Positions 24,601 through 39,600 of a stretch of 64,000 nucleotides of DNA are shown piece by piece. Under the pieces are notes generated by a model. That model was given only the letters and a program-made list of their open reading frames with translations. It was not told the DNA's origin and made no database searches. Position 1 is the first letter of the stretch. Each line of letters starts with the position of its first letter. The position numbers were made by a program, and so were the translations under genes. This DNA is from Solen grandis (Eukaryota; Mollusca; Bivalvia; Adapedonta; Solenidae): the NCBI GenBank assembly GCA_021229015.1, contig CM037789.1:26980782-27044781 (forward strand), in the 5' to 3' direction.

Positions 24601-27600
24601 AAACATTCAGGCATTTAGGGTATTATGCCAAATACACTGTATAGCCATATAAAAAGTTGAGAGTTCTGGAGAAAGTGTCTTCATTGATTTTGTATTTTCA
24701 TTTTTCCGGGCGTGTATTTTAAAGATACCTAATAAGTCTGTTTGGCGTTTAATTATATTGGTATGATTTAATAATCAAAGAAAGGAATTCATCATAAATC
24801 ATAAATCTGAGAAAAAGTCACGGAAACTTCAGGTTAATTTATAGTAACCTTAATGATTATGTTAGTTAACGAAATCATTTTAAGTCCAGTAAATTCATAT
24901 TCATCAAGTTATTTATTTGTTCATGAATATGTATGAGATAATTGGTTAAATATCTCTCAGGAAACCTGTCTGTATAAACCAGGCCACTCAGTCTTAATTG
25001 GATTGTCTAAAGATTTAATTGCTTTACACAATGCATCATGATCTAGTTTTAATTTGGTCATACCATAGGCTTTTTCCTTGATAGCAATCTTGAGGTAAAA
25101 GGGTTAATCTGACAGGGCATAGGCAGCATGTACATCAATCAAATGTAGACAGAATCTGGCACTACCAGGGCATTAAGAATTCCTGTGTTCTAATCAGCCA
25201 TGTCTGAACACATGTGTCAGGTATACACGTATACATCTGTGAGTTACAAGGCACCGTTACAAAGTACCGTTCATCAGGTATCATTAACAGCTGGAATAGA
25301 ACAGCTGTGTTGTGGTTGCATATTCTGTATGCTTTCCTTTACTGCACTATAGACAGGGCATACATACAGTGAAGATCCATCACGACATGCTCCATTGTAA
25401 CACACTCAATTACAGCATGCTGTATTATAACACACTCCAATATAACATGCTCCATTATAACACACTCAATTACAACATGCTCCATTATAACACACTCCAT
25501 TACAGCATGCTCCATTATAACACACTCCATCACGACATGCTCCATTATAACACACTCAATTACAACATGCTCCATTATAACACACTCCATTACAGCATGC
25601 TCCATTATAACACACTCCATCACAGCATGCTCCATTATAACACTCCATCACGACATGCTCCATTATAACTCACTCAATTACAACATGCTCCATTATAACA
25701 CACTCCATTACAGCATGCTCCATTATAACACATTCCATTACAGCATGCTCCATTATAACACACTCCATTACAGCATGCTCCATTATAAAACAATTCATTA
25801 TAATGTGAAAGCCAATATAATGAAGTTCAACATAGGGCTCCAAATCTTATTTTTTTTATTTGTCTAGTCCACTTAGGTGCATTAATACAGATTTATAATG
25901 TAGTCCAATAAAGTATAGTATCTAAGATTAGGACCCCAGATATAGCATTATAATGGAGCTGTACTGTTACACTAAATTTCTCATGACCTGCCATTGTGCA
26001 GTCCTAAGATTACATCAAGTAATGGTCAAAATATATACAATGTATTTTTTTTTTAATTTTAATAGGGGGATGACTTTGTACAGGAAAAATATTTTTACGG
26101 TCCATTGAGAATTCAAATTCTTAATTTGACATTAAGTGCTGTGGCATTGAATTTTTATAATGGAATGTGAATATGATCCTGTATTCTGTTCGAAAAAAAA
26201 TGTTCAATTTTTCAAGCAAAAATAAAATTCAAATAAGCATGAAATAATCCTCATCTGAGCAGGGTTTACTGGAATTATTTAAGTTTTTGAAAAACACCTG
26301 GTTTTTCATTTTAAAAGTTGTTTGATAGGATCTGAACTGTTGTATTTTTATTGTTAAAATAATGCAATGCAGGAATCTTTCAACTATTCTGGAAAAACTA
26401 AAAAATTCCACATACTTTTATAGAGCAAGATATATTTTAATGATTCAAATAGAGAGAACATTCTGCTACTTTATAGAGTTGGATATATATTTTTTAAAGA
26501 TTGATATAGACACAGGGAACATGATCGTGGTTTAGATGTAGTGAGGTATGCCCTTGAAGCATTTTCTTGCTTGGCCACACCTTACCTACCTCCCTAGACA
26601 GAAGAGCATCTGTGGAGAACATTACTGTGTGATCATCTACCATCAGTTTACCCACTTGGGAGAAGGTGCCGGTGATTACCTGGGCTGTATGCCAGGTTGA
26701 TGTTACAAAACATATACACACAGGGATGGGAAAGCCTTGCCAAGGTAGAATTCAGGAGAGGAAATCTCTTTGATAAAGTGCCCTGTGTATAGGCCTGTTG
26801 GATAGAGGGTAGGGGTGGCCAGAAAATATGAGAGAGAGAGTCTACTTCATTCCAATTATTAGATGTCTGTCCTTCAGTATTAGTTAGTAAATCATATCAT
26901 TATAAATTTAAAAAAGGAGACAGACTTCAAAATTTGGCTAATAGTTTGTCTATAGTCTATGGCTTTCTCAAGAGAGTAGTTTATGCCAAGACTTTATTTC
27001 AGCTATTTGGGTCTTTTTTCAACATTTTCTGTTTATATTGTTCTCCCCATTTTTACATCACAAGTTAATTGACCTTGAGATGTATCATTTGTATTCATTT
27101 TGAACCAAAGTAAGATAATGCCAAAAAAGTTATAAAATTGAAAAATTATCACTGAACTTTTCAGTTAAAGATATGGAACAGGCTGAGAAAATCACCTGCT
27201 AAGATAAACAAAATATTCCATAATATCAGTAGATATACCAAAACACTGTCTTTACTGCATGTTCACTTATGAGTCAGATACTCTTGTATTGCATTTATGG
27301 GCCCTTGGATTCAGTAGGCTTTGCTTATCAGCAGCTTGTATGCTTCTGGTTTTCAGGCTTGCCTAGACCAGGGAGCTGTTTTTAAAACAGGTTATCATCT
27401 GTCAGGCTTCACTGATAGGAATGTGGCACAAAATTTTATTTGTCCGTGCATGGAGCTGTAAACAAGGTGTTGGAGATGGTTTTAACCTGGGAGAAAAGAG
27501 AATGAATTAGGATTTAATCATCATAGATCCCCCCTTCTTCTCCAAAAAAAACAACAACAGAGGATAGAATGAAATAATAAAAACAAGCTTAAGAAAACAG

Positions 27601-30600
27601 CATAAACAAAAAAACAATAGAGACCTGGCAAGGGTTTTAAATACCTTGATTTTGATGTAAATGTTTATGTATAGTTAAGTACTATTGCAGGTTTTAATAA
27701 AGGATCAGATTTGAGTTTTGAAAAAAAACAACATATTTTACAGTCAATACAGTATAGTGATTGTAGCACAATTGTACATACTTCTTGGCAGTCCAGTTAT
27801 CTTTTTTATTCAGTGCAAGAAATATAAATAAAAACATATCAGAGGTGTTTCTCTATATAAACTTGATAACATTTGCTCTGAACACTAGTATTGTTTATGC
27901 AGGCCATTTCAATTTGCAAATAAGTAGAGAGAATTTAACATTGCAAACAATAGATACATTCAGATGTTATTTTGTTAGGCTGATAATAGTGGGTGGGGTA
28001 CTTATCGTTATTTCTGTTTGGTTGGGCTATAAGGAAACTGTTGTTCATAAAATTTAAATAAAGTTGAGGCCTTTCAGCAAAACCACACAAAACTTTTTGA
28101 CATAGAGTGGATGACACTGAAAATTGTGCTTGAAAATTATTTTGGAATAAATTTTTTCAATTAACATTCATCAAATCAAGCAAGTAAGAATTATTCTTTA
28201 TGCTTAATCTAATCAATACGAAGAGGTAGAAGAAATGAAGGAGATATGGAACTTATGATACTAGGACATTATTTGATTATGTTTTAACATTTCATTGTGA
28301 TTTATATGTTGAGTAAAAGTTATTAGAAAAAAAAGATTTTTTTTTCATTATAATTAAGTGAGTGGATATATGAAAAGTGAAAATAAAATGCAAAATTCTT
28401 TGTGAGGAAAGGAATGTTCTTTTAGAATATTGGCTTGAATTCCACCAACAATATTTAGTTTTAATTTCTACTAAATTGATAAGTTGGGAAGAAATGCACA
28501 TCATTTCAAGTTTATAAAATATTCAAGTATGTGACTTATAAGTTGACATAAATTATTACCTTAATAACACAAAATATTTATAAAAAATTAAATATTTTGT
28601 GTTTTTCTTAGAGATAAAATGATGGTGAAATTGTCACTTAGTACATGTATTCAAGTATTACTTAGCACAAAGTGTGTGGTTAGTGGAATTAAGACCAGTC
28701 TGGTTTATCATGATATAAAAACTTTCAGGTTTAAATTTATTTAACCCTTTCCCTCATGTAGACTCATTTTGACGCACTCAATAGGTACCACATAAAGCCT
28801 GATCTGCAGAAAGTCAAACTCAAACCTTACCAAATTTAATTATAAAGTCTTCATTTCCAGACCACTGAGGAACAGCGAACAACATAAAACCTGATCAGCC
28901 TGCGAGTTACTCGCAGGCTGATCTGGTTTTATGTTGTTCGCATAAGTCTTTTCAAGGTTTCCTCTATGAGGGAAAGGGTTAATCTAATGACGTGATGAAG
29001 AGCATGTGTCCTAGCCAGTGTAAATGTCAATACAATATGGGGACTTAAGTAGAGAGTGACTCCACTCAGGTTTGCACTATGTGACTCTTGTAAATCAACA
29101 GGGGTCACTAAGTAGGAGTTTCCAGCCTCCCTCAGGGGTCATAATCTAGAAGATCAGCTATTGAGTGGGAGTTGATTAAGGACAGGCTCCCTATGAAGGG
29201 AGCTGTGTGGGGTTATATAAATAATGATAGGGAGATAAGAGATAGTGGGATCTGATTAAGGGAGATGGTAGGGCCTGTGTTGTAGGGGTCAAAGGTGGAA
29301 GCAAGTGGGATACAGGGGCTGCAAGGGATTAACACCCTCCTGTTGAAAAGTGTCATAAACACCATAGGTGTCTCTGTAGTGATGATTGAGTCTGATAATG
29401 ATTGTTTTATGAAAGGAGAAAGGGTGTGTGGTTTTTTGTACCATTATTACTTACAAGTGGAGAAAGTCTTTCTTTTTTACTGTAGAGGTATTTTATTCTT
29501 CTCCTCATCTTTTTGTTATAATTCAGTGTGTGTTAAAAAGTAGTAAATTATTAGGTGATATTTTGGTCATTTAAACATTGTCAGGGACTATGCTAGCTGC
29601 TTTTTCTTCTGGACAACAGAATATTGTCTATGCATACTGCAAGTTATCTTGAAAATACTCTTGATACATAATAGTTTTATACATGAGCAACATTGATATT
29701 ATTCATAATAATTAAGTACAATTTAGCTAACACAATTTCTGTTTGTATCTTTTAACTTTTCTCCTGATGCCAGATATACATAAATAAAACATGAGTGACT
29801 CATTAATGAAAGTGACATCAAGTATACACACATCTTTGATATAAATTTTCTTCAGATATCTTCCATTGAAAGCCAGATGGGCTCATCAGCACATACATGT
29901 ATTAAAAGGAAGGCTGATGAACCCTTCTGGCTTTCAATGGACGATATACATTTATAAAACACCAGTGACTTACCATGAGAAACTGATGTCAAATAAAAAC
30001 AAAACAGATACATGCATCTTGACTATTATTTTTATTTTCATTTAATATTGATATTTTTCTCTTTGTATAGGCAAAAGAAGAAGAGATCAAACAACTCCTG
30101 TCGCGAGCAGATAGTTACGCAACGGAGAACCGCTCAGAAGCTGCGGTTTACTCCGCTATGTCGGACACTCTCGCTGAAGCGTGGAGGGACCTTAACGACA
30201 AACTCAGCTACAGACGACAACTTCTCGCAGAGAGCGTGACATTCCATCAGAAGGCCAGCTTTGTAAGTTCTCGTCCTCCATTTTGTTTACAGTTTTATTA
30301 ACTTCTATTTTTGTATAACATACATTTATATATTCCTTGTTTTTTAAGTGATGAAAAGGCACCTTACCACAAACCATGCCTGTTTCCATAAGATTGAAAT
30401 TGTTCCAGATGTTCCATGATACCCCTGTTGCCCTTAGCAACAACAACAATGTATTCCCTTGTTCGTTTTCAAATAGGGGTCAAGTGACACATTTTTAGAT
30501 ATTTTGGGGGTCATTTAGACAATTTGAGCACAATTTTATGTGCCATGGAAAACTGTGGCACAATTATTTTGACCATTTTAATCAGTTTAATTCTAGTTCC

Positions 30601-33600
30601 ATGCCATTTTTCAAGTTTGTAATGGTGTTACAAATTATGCCTTTTTTAAAGAGAAAAAGTGTTTTAGATTGTAGGCTCATAGATTTTTTTTATTTGAGCT
30701 TTGCCTAGTTTTTAAATGGTGCCACTATTTGTTTGACAGTTTGCGACGCAGATGGAACAAGCTCAGACAAAGTTTGTAAACCTGCCGCTGGCTACTGATG
30801 TCGAGTCTGCTCGCAGACAGCTTCATATGCATCAAGAGATCAAACAAGGTGAGTTGTCTCCCCTTGACTATGCCAGGACACAGTTATCTGCCTTGAGCAG
30901 TTTGACATGGTTATTTGCCCAAGGATATTCACAGATATAGACAATTAATTTTTGCAGTTTACTTTTTAATCCATTGTTAAGCTGTAACTTACATTTATGA
31001 AATGTACAATAGAATTTAGACATATATTATAGAGTGCTTTAAGAGCTCAAAACAGGATTGCTTTGCACTCAGTAATATTCCTGAGGTAAAAAGCCACTGT
31101 TTTGTAGATTTCAATTTGAGTATGGTATAACGTGTAAAATATGAAATTTATATGAATTTCTTTTAGAAATCTCCTGCTTAATTTTTTAATATAAAAAAAA
31201 ATCTGTTACTGTAACCTCAGAATCAGGAACCTCTTTTTCATGGAACACCTTTGCATCTTCTTTCAAAGAGTTTATATTTTTATTCCAGAAATTTTGGAAG
31301 CATCCAAATCCACCCTTGATTTAGGCCACTCATTGCTGGAACGCATCAAGGAAATGGGAATGCATGCAGATTTTACGAACAGACACGCAACAACATCCGC
31401 GTGCTACGGAATAGAACATCTACTAGAATTACTACAAGACCGAAGACGAAGACTGGAAGAACTCTGGGAGCAGCGCAGGATTCGACTGGAGCAGTCACTA
31501 CAGCTGTTCCAGTTGGACCAAGAAGTCAACAAAGTGAGTCCATTGATAACATTGTCTTAGAAATCACATGGGGGGGGGGAGGACCCATCTGATGTGGTTG
31601 ATATATGTGGGAACTTGTCTATGTACAGTGAGGGAATGAAGTCTTAGTTATGACTGGTTTACAAGAAGTCAAGAGATTTTGAAATTGCACTTAGTTACTC
31701 ACAGTCTGATCTGGTTTTATGTTGTTCACATAGGTCTTTTCATGGTTTCCTCTATGATGGAAAGGGTTAGAGATACTTGGTCTGTCATGCTTCTTTTCTT
31801 TGCAATTGAATACACTCATGTATGTTTCAATAATGAATTTACCTGTACAAGTATACAGCTGTTTAACTCTCTGGTTGGGTAACTGATCCGGTTGTGTGTT
31901 TTTACAGGTCCTTGGTTGGTTCCGAACCACCGGACAAGAAGAGCTGCAGAAGACAGAGCTGGGCGACTCCTACGAGTCTGCTAAGCTCATCCAAGAAAAC
32001 TACCAGAGATTCGAAACACAAGCTAGAGTAAGTACAGAAAATATTTATTTCAATATTAAAAAGAAAACAGTATTGATGATCCTCTAATTATAGTTTTAGG
32101 ATGTGCATGAATATCAGTAGCTGGAAATCTGATCCGCTCTGATTAGGTTAAATTTTGGAATTCTGAAAGTCTGCAACCATCTTCTCATTTCCTTACTTGA
32201 TCAGTTTGTTAAGCCAGCACTTCAAAGAGTTAAATATAAATCTGTGTGGTTAAGATCATTTTTTATAAGAATAGAAACCTTAAATTAATTGTCTTTTTTT
32301 TTTTCAATCTGTGATGACAGTGGTGCAGTGATTTTTATTACTTTCATTGACAGCTGGAGTTGCTCTTGTTAAAACTGTATAAAGTTATCTAAAAAATGAG
32401 GAAATAAAATGAAACAAATAGTTTGATTGATATTTTTTTCTGTTTCAGGACGTACAGGAAACTGTGCTACATCTTGTACGGTCTGCCGACCAGCTGATGC
32501 GTCGCACACACCTGGACGCAGAGGGCGTGAGACGGCGCCTGCAGGAAGTAGACACAGAGTGTGAGAACTTCATGTACAAACTAGACACTCGCAGGAAGAA
32601 CATCTCCTTAGCTGTGTCATTCTTTGACCAAGCTCGAACGGTGAGTTGTCAATATCCCACCCACCTAATATGTCATTTTTTTTTCCATAAAAATATATAA
32701 TACTGTATAACCTGCAAACAAAGGTCACTCAAGGGAAATGGAAATTTGGCTTTTGCATTGGGGGTGATTGTGATTCAGAGGTTTAAACTGGACTAAGTTT
32801 CCAGACCACTCACATCAATTTTCCCTTTCATGAGAGAATTATTCCAGGGCTTGTCTAAACATTATATCCCCATGTCTTTGCAGGCTCTTAAAAATTTGGA
32901 AGAGGTGGAGGTCCAGATTAACAGCGAGGACCTGCCCCGTAACAGCGAGCAACTTGCAGATCGCCATTCGCAGTTGTCAAACGTCATTGTGGAGGTTTCC
33001 ATGACAGCCATGACCGAGGGTCGTCTCCTACTTGAGAGGGTCACTAGGGACGACGCTGGGGCTGATGGCGTTAGACACCGGGTATGTAACACGATGTTGT
33101 GATTTATAGCGTAGCGTAACTTAATTTGAAAAATAATGAAATGACATTCATTTGTTTGTCAGTATTACCATGCAGACAAGCTTTGCAGCTTGCATATCAT
33201 GTCTCATTACATGTAGTTTTAATTGAATTAAATTCAATAGGAAATTTGGTTTATAATTTATTATTCAAATGATGATGCATATATTATTATTAGATAGAAA
33301 ATTGTGTTTTTTTTAAGGAAATATATGGGATAAAGTTAAATTTGCTATATGTCATTGTGACTGGTTTTGTTATAAAATTAATGACCTTAATGTATAAGGT
33401 CATAGATCTAATATGACCATGACCTTTTGACCTTGAACTTTCCAGATGAATGAGCTGCAGGACCGCTGTGCCAGATTGGAATCCCTCTGTAAGGCCCGCA
33501 GGGCTGAGGCCTGGGAGAGGAGTCAACAATACCTCGCATTCCAGGAGTCGTACACAAGTGTAAGTGACCTTGACATCTGACCTCTGATTTTTTTTTGTCT

Positions 33601-36600
33601 GTTTGCAGGTGTCAATACATTTGACATTTAACTTTTGTTTTTACACAAGTGTGAGCGACCTTGACACTTGAATTTTTTTTTTGTACACAATTTTAATAAA
33701 GAACATTAGAATCATCATTCATATATTTGTAAATAAAGTGGTCTTGTTTTATATAAATTGTTTTAAAATCTGTTTACAATAATTGCATCAGTAACTGCCA
33801 TGATGTTAAGATGAAGAAATTCCTAAGAGATATATCACCTGAGTGAACATTAGTCAAAAGGAGGACAGATTCAGCTATGATTGACAGAGTTATGTGCCCT
33901 TTGTCTCTTTAGATTCAGACTTGGATGACCCAGATCATCCAATCGACACTCAGCCGCCACTCTGACATGGGTAGTAGCTTTACAGAGGCGAACGATTTCC
34001 TACAAGTACACGAACAACTGGAAGAAGACATTCGAGTAAGTCATAGAACTGATAAGCGTTTCTGTACTGTTTATATGATCCAGTGATATGGTTTATACAC
34101 TGTGAAAACTGCTTTTTACATTTTAATTGGTTCGAATGAAGTTGCAGTGTTGATTAGAATTGGTGTTTGTAACTGTTAAAATATTAAAATTGAAACACAG
34201 GTTGAGAAGCATAAGAAAGTCTTGTATATTTCTGTGAATGTATATCTTCAATTTTTTTAAATACTATTGATTTACTTTTGAAAAGTGTGTCAAATTTTCA
34301 AATTTTTGTAATATGAAATTACATAATTTCATGTATCACATACTTCTAATCGTTCAGTGAACATGATTCTTTTCTTCAAGAGACATAATTTTAATAAGAT
34401 AATGAAATATTGTCAAACATTAACTTTGATGTTAAAAAAAATTCTTTGTATCTTTCTCTGATTTCTGTTATGACACTCTTGATTTCAGGAGAAGTGCACT
34501 GCGGAGCTCAAACCCTTGACCACTGCGGCCAACTCCCTGGTTCAGTCAGGGGACCAGGAAGCCAAGGCTGCGGTGGAGAAGGTTGAGCATCTCCAGGAGA
34601 CGATCACCAGACTACACAGCGTCGTCGAAGTCCGCATCAAACTCTCGCTTATCTATGTCTCTTTCCACAGGCTTCTTCAGCAGGTAAGTCAGCCATCTTA
34701 AATTAAAATTAAAATTTTCAATGTTTATTTTTTTCTCTATGATCTTCTGTATATCTTTTCATTAATATTTTTTTTTTTTTATTTGATTTTCTGATAATTT
34801 TTCATTAGAATAACCATTATTATTATTGCTATCACTTACCATTCCATAGAATTTAGACATGATCTTTTGTGAACCTTCCAGAATGCCAGCTGCATGAAGG
34901 GCCTTGAACACATACTGAGATCTGAAACTGAGAATTTGCAGGATCTCACAGACTCCGCTGTTCAACAGACGGAGGAATTATGGTCCGAGGTCGAAACATC
35001 CTTTACAGACCTCGACGACAAAGGCAGAGAATTCTTAAAAAATTCATCCACAGTAAGTATTCAATATTTGTGTTCAGGTCTTTTTTTTTAGATGATTGGG
35101 AAATGGACTTAAGACCATATTTCTTTTGGGGGAAGGGGGGGGGGGGACAGAGAAAAAGAGCTATTTTCTCAAGTTTTGGGAAAGAATAACCCTTAGGAAT
35201 TTTGATAAGACTGCTTAATTTTAAAACAGAAATTCAGAAGGTTATGGCAATTTAGCCAAGGTTTTTGCTAAATAGAGAGTTAATTGTAATACATAAGCTG
35301 ACTACTAAAAACAGGTTGGCTGCTAAAAACAGGTGGTCATTTGAACAGAATCAATGAAATTCTCAAACAAAATGTATATCAATTGGACATGAAAGTGAAA
35401 CTGTCCTCCATCTTGTTACAGATCACCGATGACTCATCATTGCAAATTCGCCGCACCATCTCATTGGTAGAATCCATTATTACGGAGACTCGTGATCACA
35501 TGACCTTTTTGACGACACAGTGGGAATCTTGGCAGACCCACGTATCCACGAGTCGCCAATTCAAAAGTCAATGGCATCAGTTTATACAAGATGCCAGAAA
35601 GGTAGGTGACTCCTGCATGCCATTGCTCTGTTGTTTGTTTTCCATGTGTCAAGATTGTGGTCTTCATTGTAATGTGTTTGCTTCTAAAGTGTCTTGTGGG
35701 TTTGAGGCCTTGTCTGCTCACTCAGAATTTTCATTTGAGAAAGCCTTAATCAAACTGGCTTATGGTGGTCGATGGTTCTACCCAGGAGCCTCTGTACTTA
35801 CAGTGTCTTTCTCCGCAAGGAATTATCTGGATGTTGCTATATGACTGAAATACTGTAGCAGCAAAAACCTCATGTACAGTATTCTCTGAACGTCTTAATG
35901 TTACATAAAATTTGTATTTGTTGTTTTGTGATGTGTCTTTTAAAGTATTTTTTTAACATTTTGTGTCTGAGGGTATTTTTAATCATATTTGTACTATTGT
36001 ACAGAGTTAGTATGCCTTATTATTTTATCTTTATACCTTGTTTTTGTTTGTTTATGATCAGTGTACAGTATAGTTTGATTATTTAAATTTTAATTTTTTT
36101 TTAAGTATTATTTTTTTGTGCAGTTTTATCTTTTTTTGACTGATGTATTTTATTCCTAATTCAATAATTAATATTTAAAGTATTTATAAACTATAATATT
36201 TGCTTTTTAAAAGTTATCTTTTCATTTAACACTGATTCTTTTTAATTGATTTGTGCTCTAACTTCAATTATTTTCCAATTTTTTTTTTCTAATGAGTAAT
36301 ACTTTTCTTTTATATTTATCAAATAATTTATAACATTAGACTGTTGTAATAACTTTTAACTTAAATGTACAACAAAGGTAAACAGCCAATAGAGCAAGAT
36401 GGGTAGGTATATGTGTTAACCCTTTACCTCATGAATATTCATGTATAAATTCACAACTTTATGCATATTAATTAACTGAATTTAAAATGGTATGCAGACT
36501 ATGTAGAACCTGAGCTGCTGTATGGGTAAAGAAGCTGTCTCGTCTGGTACTGATCCATTTGCCAATGCCGCAAAATGAACGTAAATGAAGTAAAGGGTTA

Positions 36601-39600
36601 ATCAAATATAAAATATAAAAAATTTCTGTGTATATCATGTGACTACCTGTTCTCTTACAGTCTATAGATAAAGTTACAAAATTAGAGGCGGAATTCTTCC
36701 CGGTTTTAGCGGGAGAACTCGGCAGTTCCCTAGATACCGCACATGAGTATCAGCAAAGGCTTGATAATTTCTTGCCAGAATTTGAGGTAAAATTAGATGT
36801 TGTATGAGTGTGGGCGTCTAGGTCAAAGTGTCGTCTGCAGAAGTTTACCGTCTGCAGAATTTAACAGTCTGCAGAATTTAACCATCTGCCACTGGTGTTT
36901 CAGAAATAGATCTTCTTGGAAAAAGAACTTTTGGACTGTCAGAGAAAATTTTGAAATAGATGATATGAAATTAAAAAAAAAATGCAAAAGAAATCATAAT
37001 TTGTTTAAAGGTATAATAAGAAAAAGTAAATTTGAAGGAAAAAAAACAACAAAAATAAAGCAGACGACACTTAGATTTAAAGATCCCTATGTTTTTTATC
37101 ATCATTGTTGTTGTTGATATTTGACTGGTTGTTATATTATATTCAGACCATTGACTGGGTAATGAGCATCGAAAAGGAGCAATTTGACCCGTATATATCC
37201 GGTAATCTAGGCAACTCATTAGAACAAGCCCAGGAACTACAAACAAAGCTCCAGACATTTGCGCCACAGGCTAAGGTAGACGAAAATCCAGGCGACCCAT
37301 AGGCCGTCATCATAGCAACAGAATAGTCACCTGCATCTAATATCTTTAGTTGTTTAGTATCACTCAAACAAAGCATGTGAAAAGAACATACAGCATGAAT
37401 TCTTTTGTCTTCACTCTCGAGAAATTTACCTGACAGCATCTCCTCCTTTTTCAACCTTTCAAAGTCACAATCGACTGAATGCTGTATATCATCTCTTATT
37501 ATGGAATTACTTTTTTATGTTTGCATGTAAAATGATCTGAGCACATTCCAGCGTAGAGTAGTAATACATTATTGTTTATTCGGAAATCCAGTTGCAGTAG
37601 TCCCGAGCATGTGTAGTCTGTTACACCAGTTAAGTTGTATGTTTGTTATTTTATCAGTTGAAATGAAATTTCCCCAAAATTATAAACAACCAATACAGAG
37701 TTAAATGATTTCCAGTTGGTAGTTTTGTTCAATAGATTGAATTTTGCTCCTTTTTGAGAATTGTGTCATGAAATTATCATTACCCGTATCATATTTTGTC
37801 CATGGTAGTAGTTCTTCTTTCAGGGCTAGAGTCTGTTCAAATCACAATCCTTTTCTGTTTAAAGCATGTTCATTTTAATAAGATATTATTTTTAGAACAA
37901 TTTAAAGTACGGTAATAATTTTAGTATGATTTAGATGTATTGAAAATTTGAACTCTAGGTTTTAATTAATAGTTTCCTAACAATTAAGTCATAAATATTC
38001 AATGTAAATTAACATAGAAGTTAACCTTCCAATTAGTTTAATTAGAAATGCATATTCAGTAATTCTCTAAATTACAATTTTAATCAGTAATTGTATGTAT
38101 ATTAACGTTGACAGTTTACATAGTTATATATATATTGTATGAACATTTATTTGTGACATGAAACTCATTTGGCATATAATTATGACATCACTTAAGTCCT
38201 GAATTCTTATCACTCTTCCCTCTAGTAATACATGTTTCATTTTCCTAGTAATACATATTTCATTTTTCATTCCCACCTTCATCCATGCTTGCTTGCAACA
38301 ACACATTATTGGAGAACCTGGCCTGTGCTTCACAAAACAAAGTTGAGATTTTCCTCAGCTCAAATTTTTTGTTAACTTAAAAAAAATGAAAAAAAAATGC
38401 ATAAATGCTGTTTTTAGCATCAAAGAATATGATTTTTTCAACATCTGTATTTTTAGTGGTACAGAATTGAAGATCTTTGAGATGAGGATAAGAGGATTAA
38501 TGAAACGCAGGCCTGAAATGAAAATCATCACTTCAATCTTTACATTCATTTGAACTTTAAAACTAACTTTATTTTTGATATTGGCAAAAAATTCAATTTC
38601 CCTTAAAAGAAAAGTACAAAAAAAGATCAAACGGATTAGATTTCCAATGTTTATATGTAAAATTTGAGAGAAAATAAAGCAGAACTTTTAAGTAGCTTGA
38701 GATAGCTATATTCAGTTGACTGGTTTCTGAATTAATTAAATGTTACAGTCTAGTTATAATGAAATGCAGCAGGACATAGTGCCAGTCTATATATGTTATA
38801 TAAGGTACTCTGAAGGACATATTTTATGGTAGACTTTCCAGGTAAATGGCCTAGGACTTGGCAATTGATAGAACAAATCTCGGTTGCTTGCCAAGATTTG
38901 TTGTTAGTCATGTAACAAGTGACATTTGTAGGTAGACATATATACTTTCTTGGCTGTTGCATAGGCATTCCATCATCACTTGTTTATCAGATTCATTTAG
39001 AAACAATTTGTTTACCAGAATTGTCTATTATATTTCCTCATCATCTACTTTTTAGCAGTCTAGAATTCTACGTTATTAGACATTTGTGCAAGACACAGTG
39101 TTCTACACTTAGAAAATTGGTTAAAAGTAACGTAGAAACATGTACATGTATTGTGAAGTTAATGTTACAAAAGAAAGAATGATAAAGGGGAAACTTTTGC
39201 ATTGGTCAAGTTGTAGCAGCTCATAAAATTAATAAATGCATAAATAACAGGGAATTGTGCAGTCAGCATGTTTTACTTATAATTACACTGACAGATTTTA
39301 GATTCTGAAACATATTAATCTGAATGTTTATCTTATTATTTTAATTTTCTTAGTAATAGGATACCATTAGATTTGCTTCTTAAAGGAATTTAAAATTCAA
39401 GAGACAGTAAGATTTCATATACGTATCATAAGCATCTTGTTTCACGTTCATGATTAACCCTACCTTTGATCACAGTGTAAAGATCCATATAGCATTATCA
39501 TATATTTCATATTGAACAAGCTCATAAAACACTGGCCATATATATGTATATATTAAAAACAAGACTGGTCCAACCATCTTATTCATAATTTATCATCAGA

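Larger units (their letters stand above)
23837..30070 (+). other. Intron 2 (6.2 kb)
   Basis: No further exons seen. It carries an inverted-repeat element (23889), a 30-nt satellite (25387), a TTAA MITE (28741) and a hairpin with flanking direct repeats (29770-29995). Confidence 0.7.

Noticed and set aside
25312..25867. Repeat protein genes on either strand
   Set aside because: Product of the 30-nt satellite, with frame openness due only to its period.
27785..28057. 90-codon hydrophobic ORF in intron 2
   Set aside because: AT-rich composition, no homology, and no splice-site context.
35602..35844. Continuation of exon 13 to 35844
   Set aside because: The frame is open but Cys-rich and unlike the helical region; a good GTAGGT donor at 35602 and phase-matched exon 14 explain the end.
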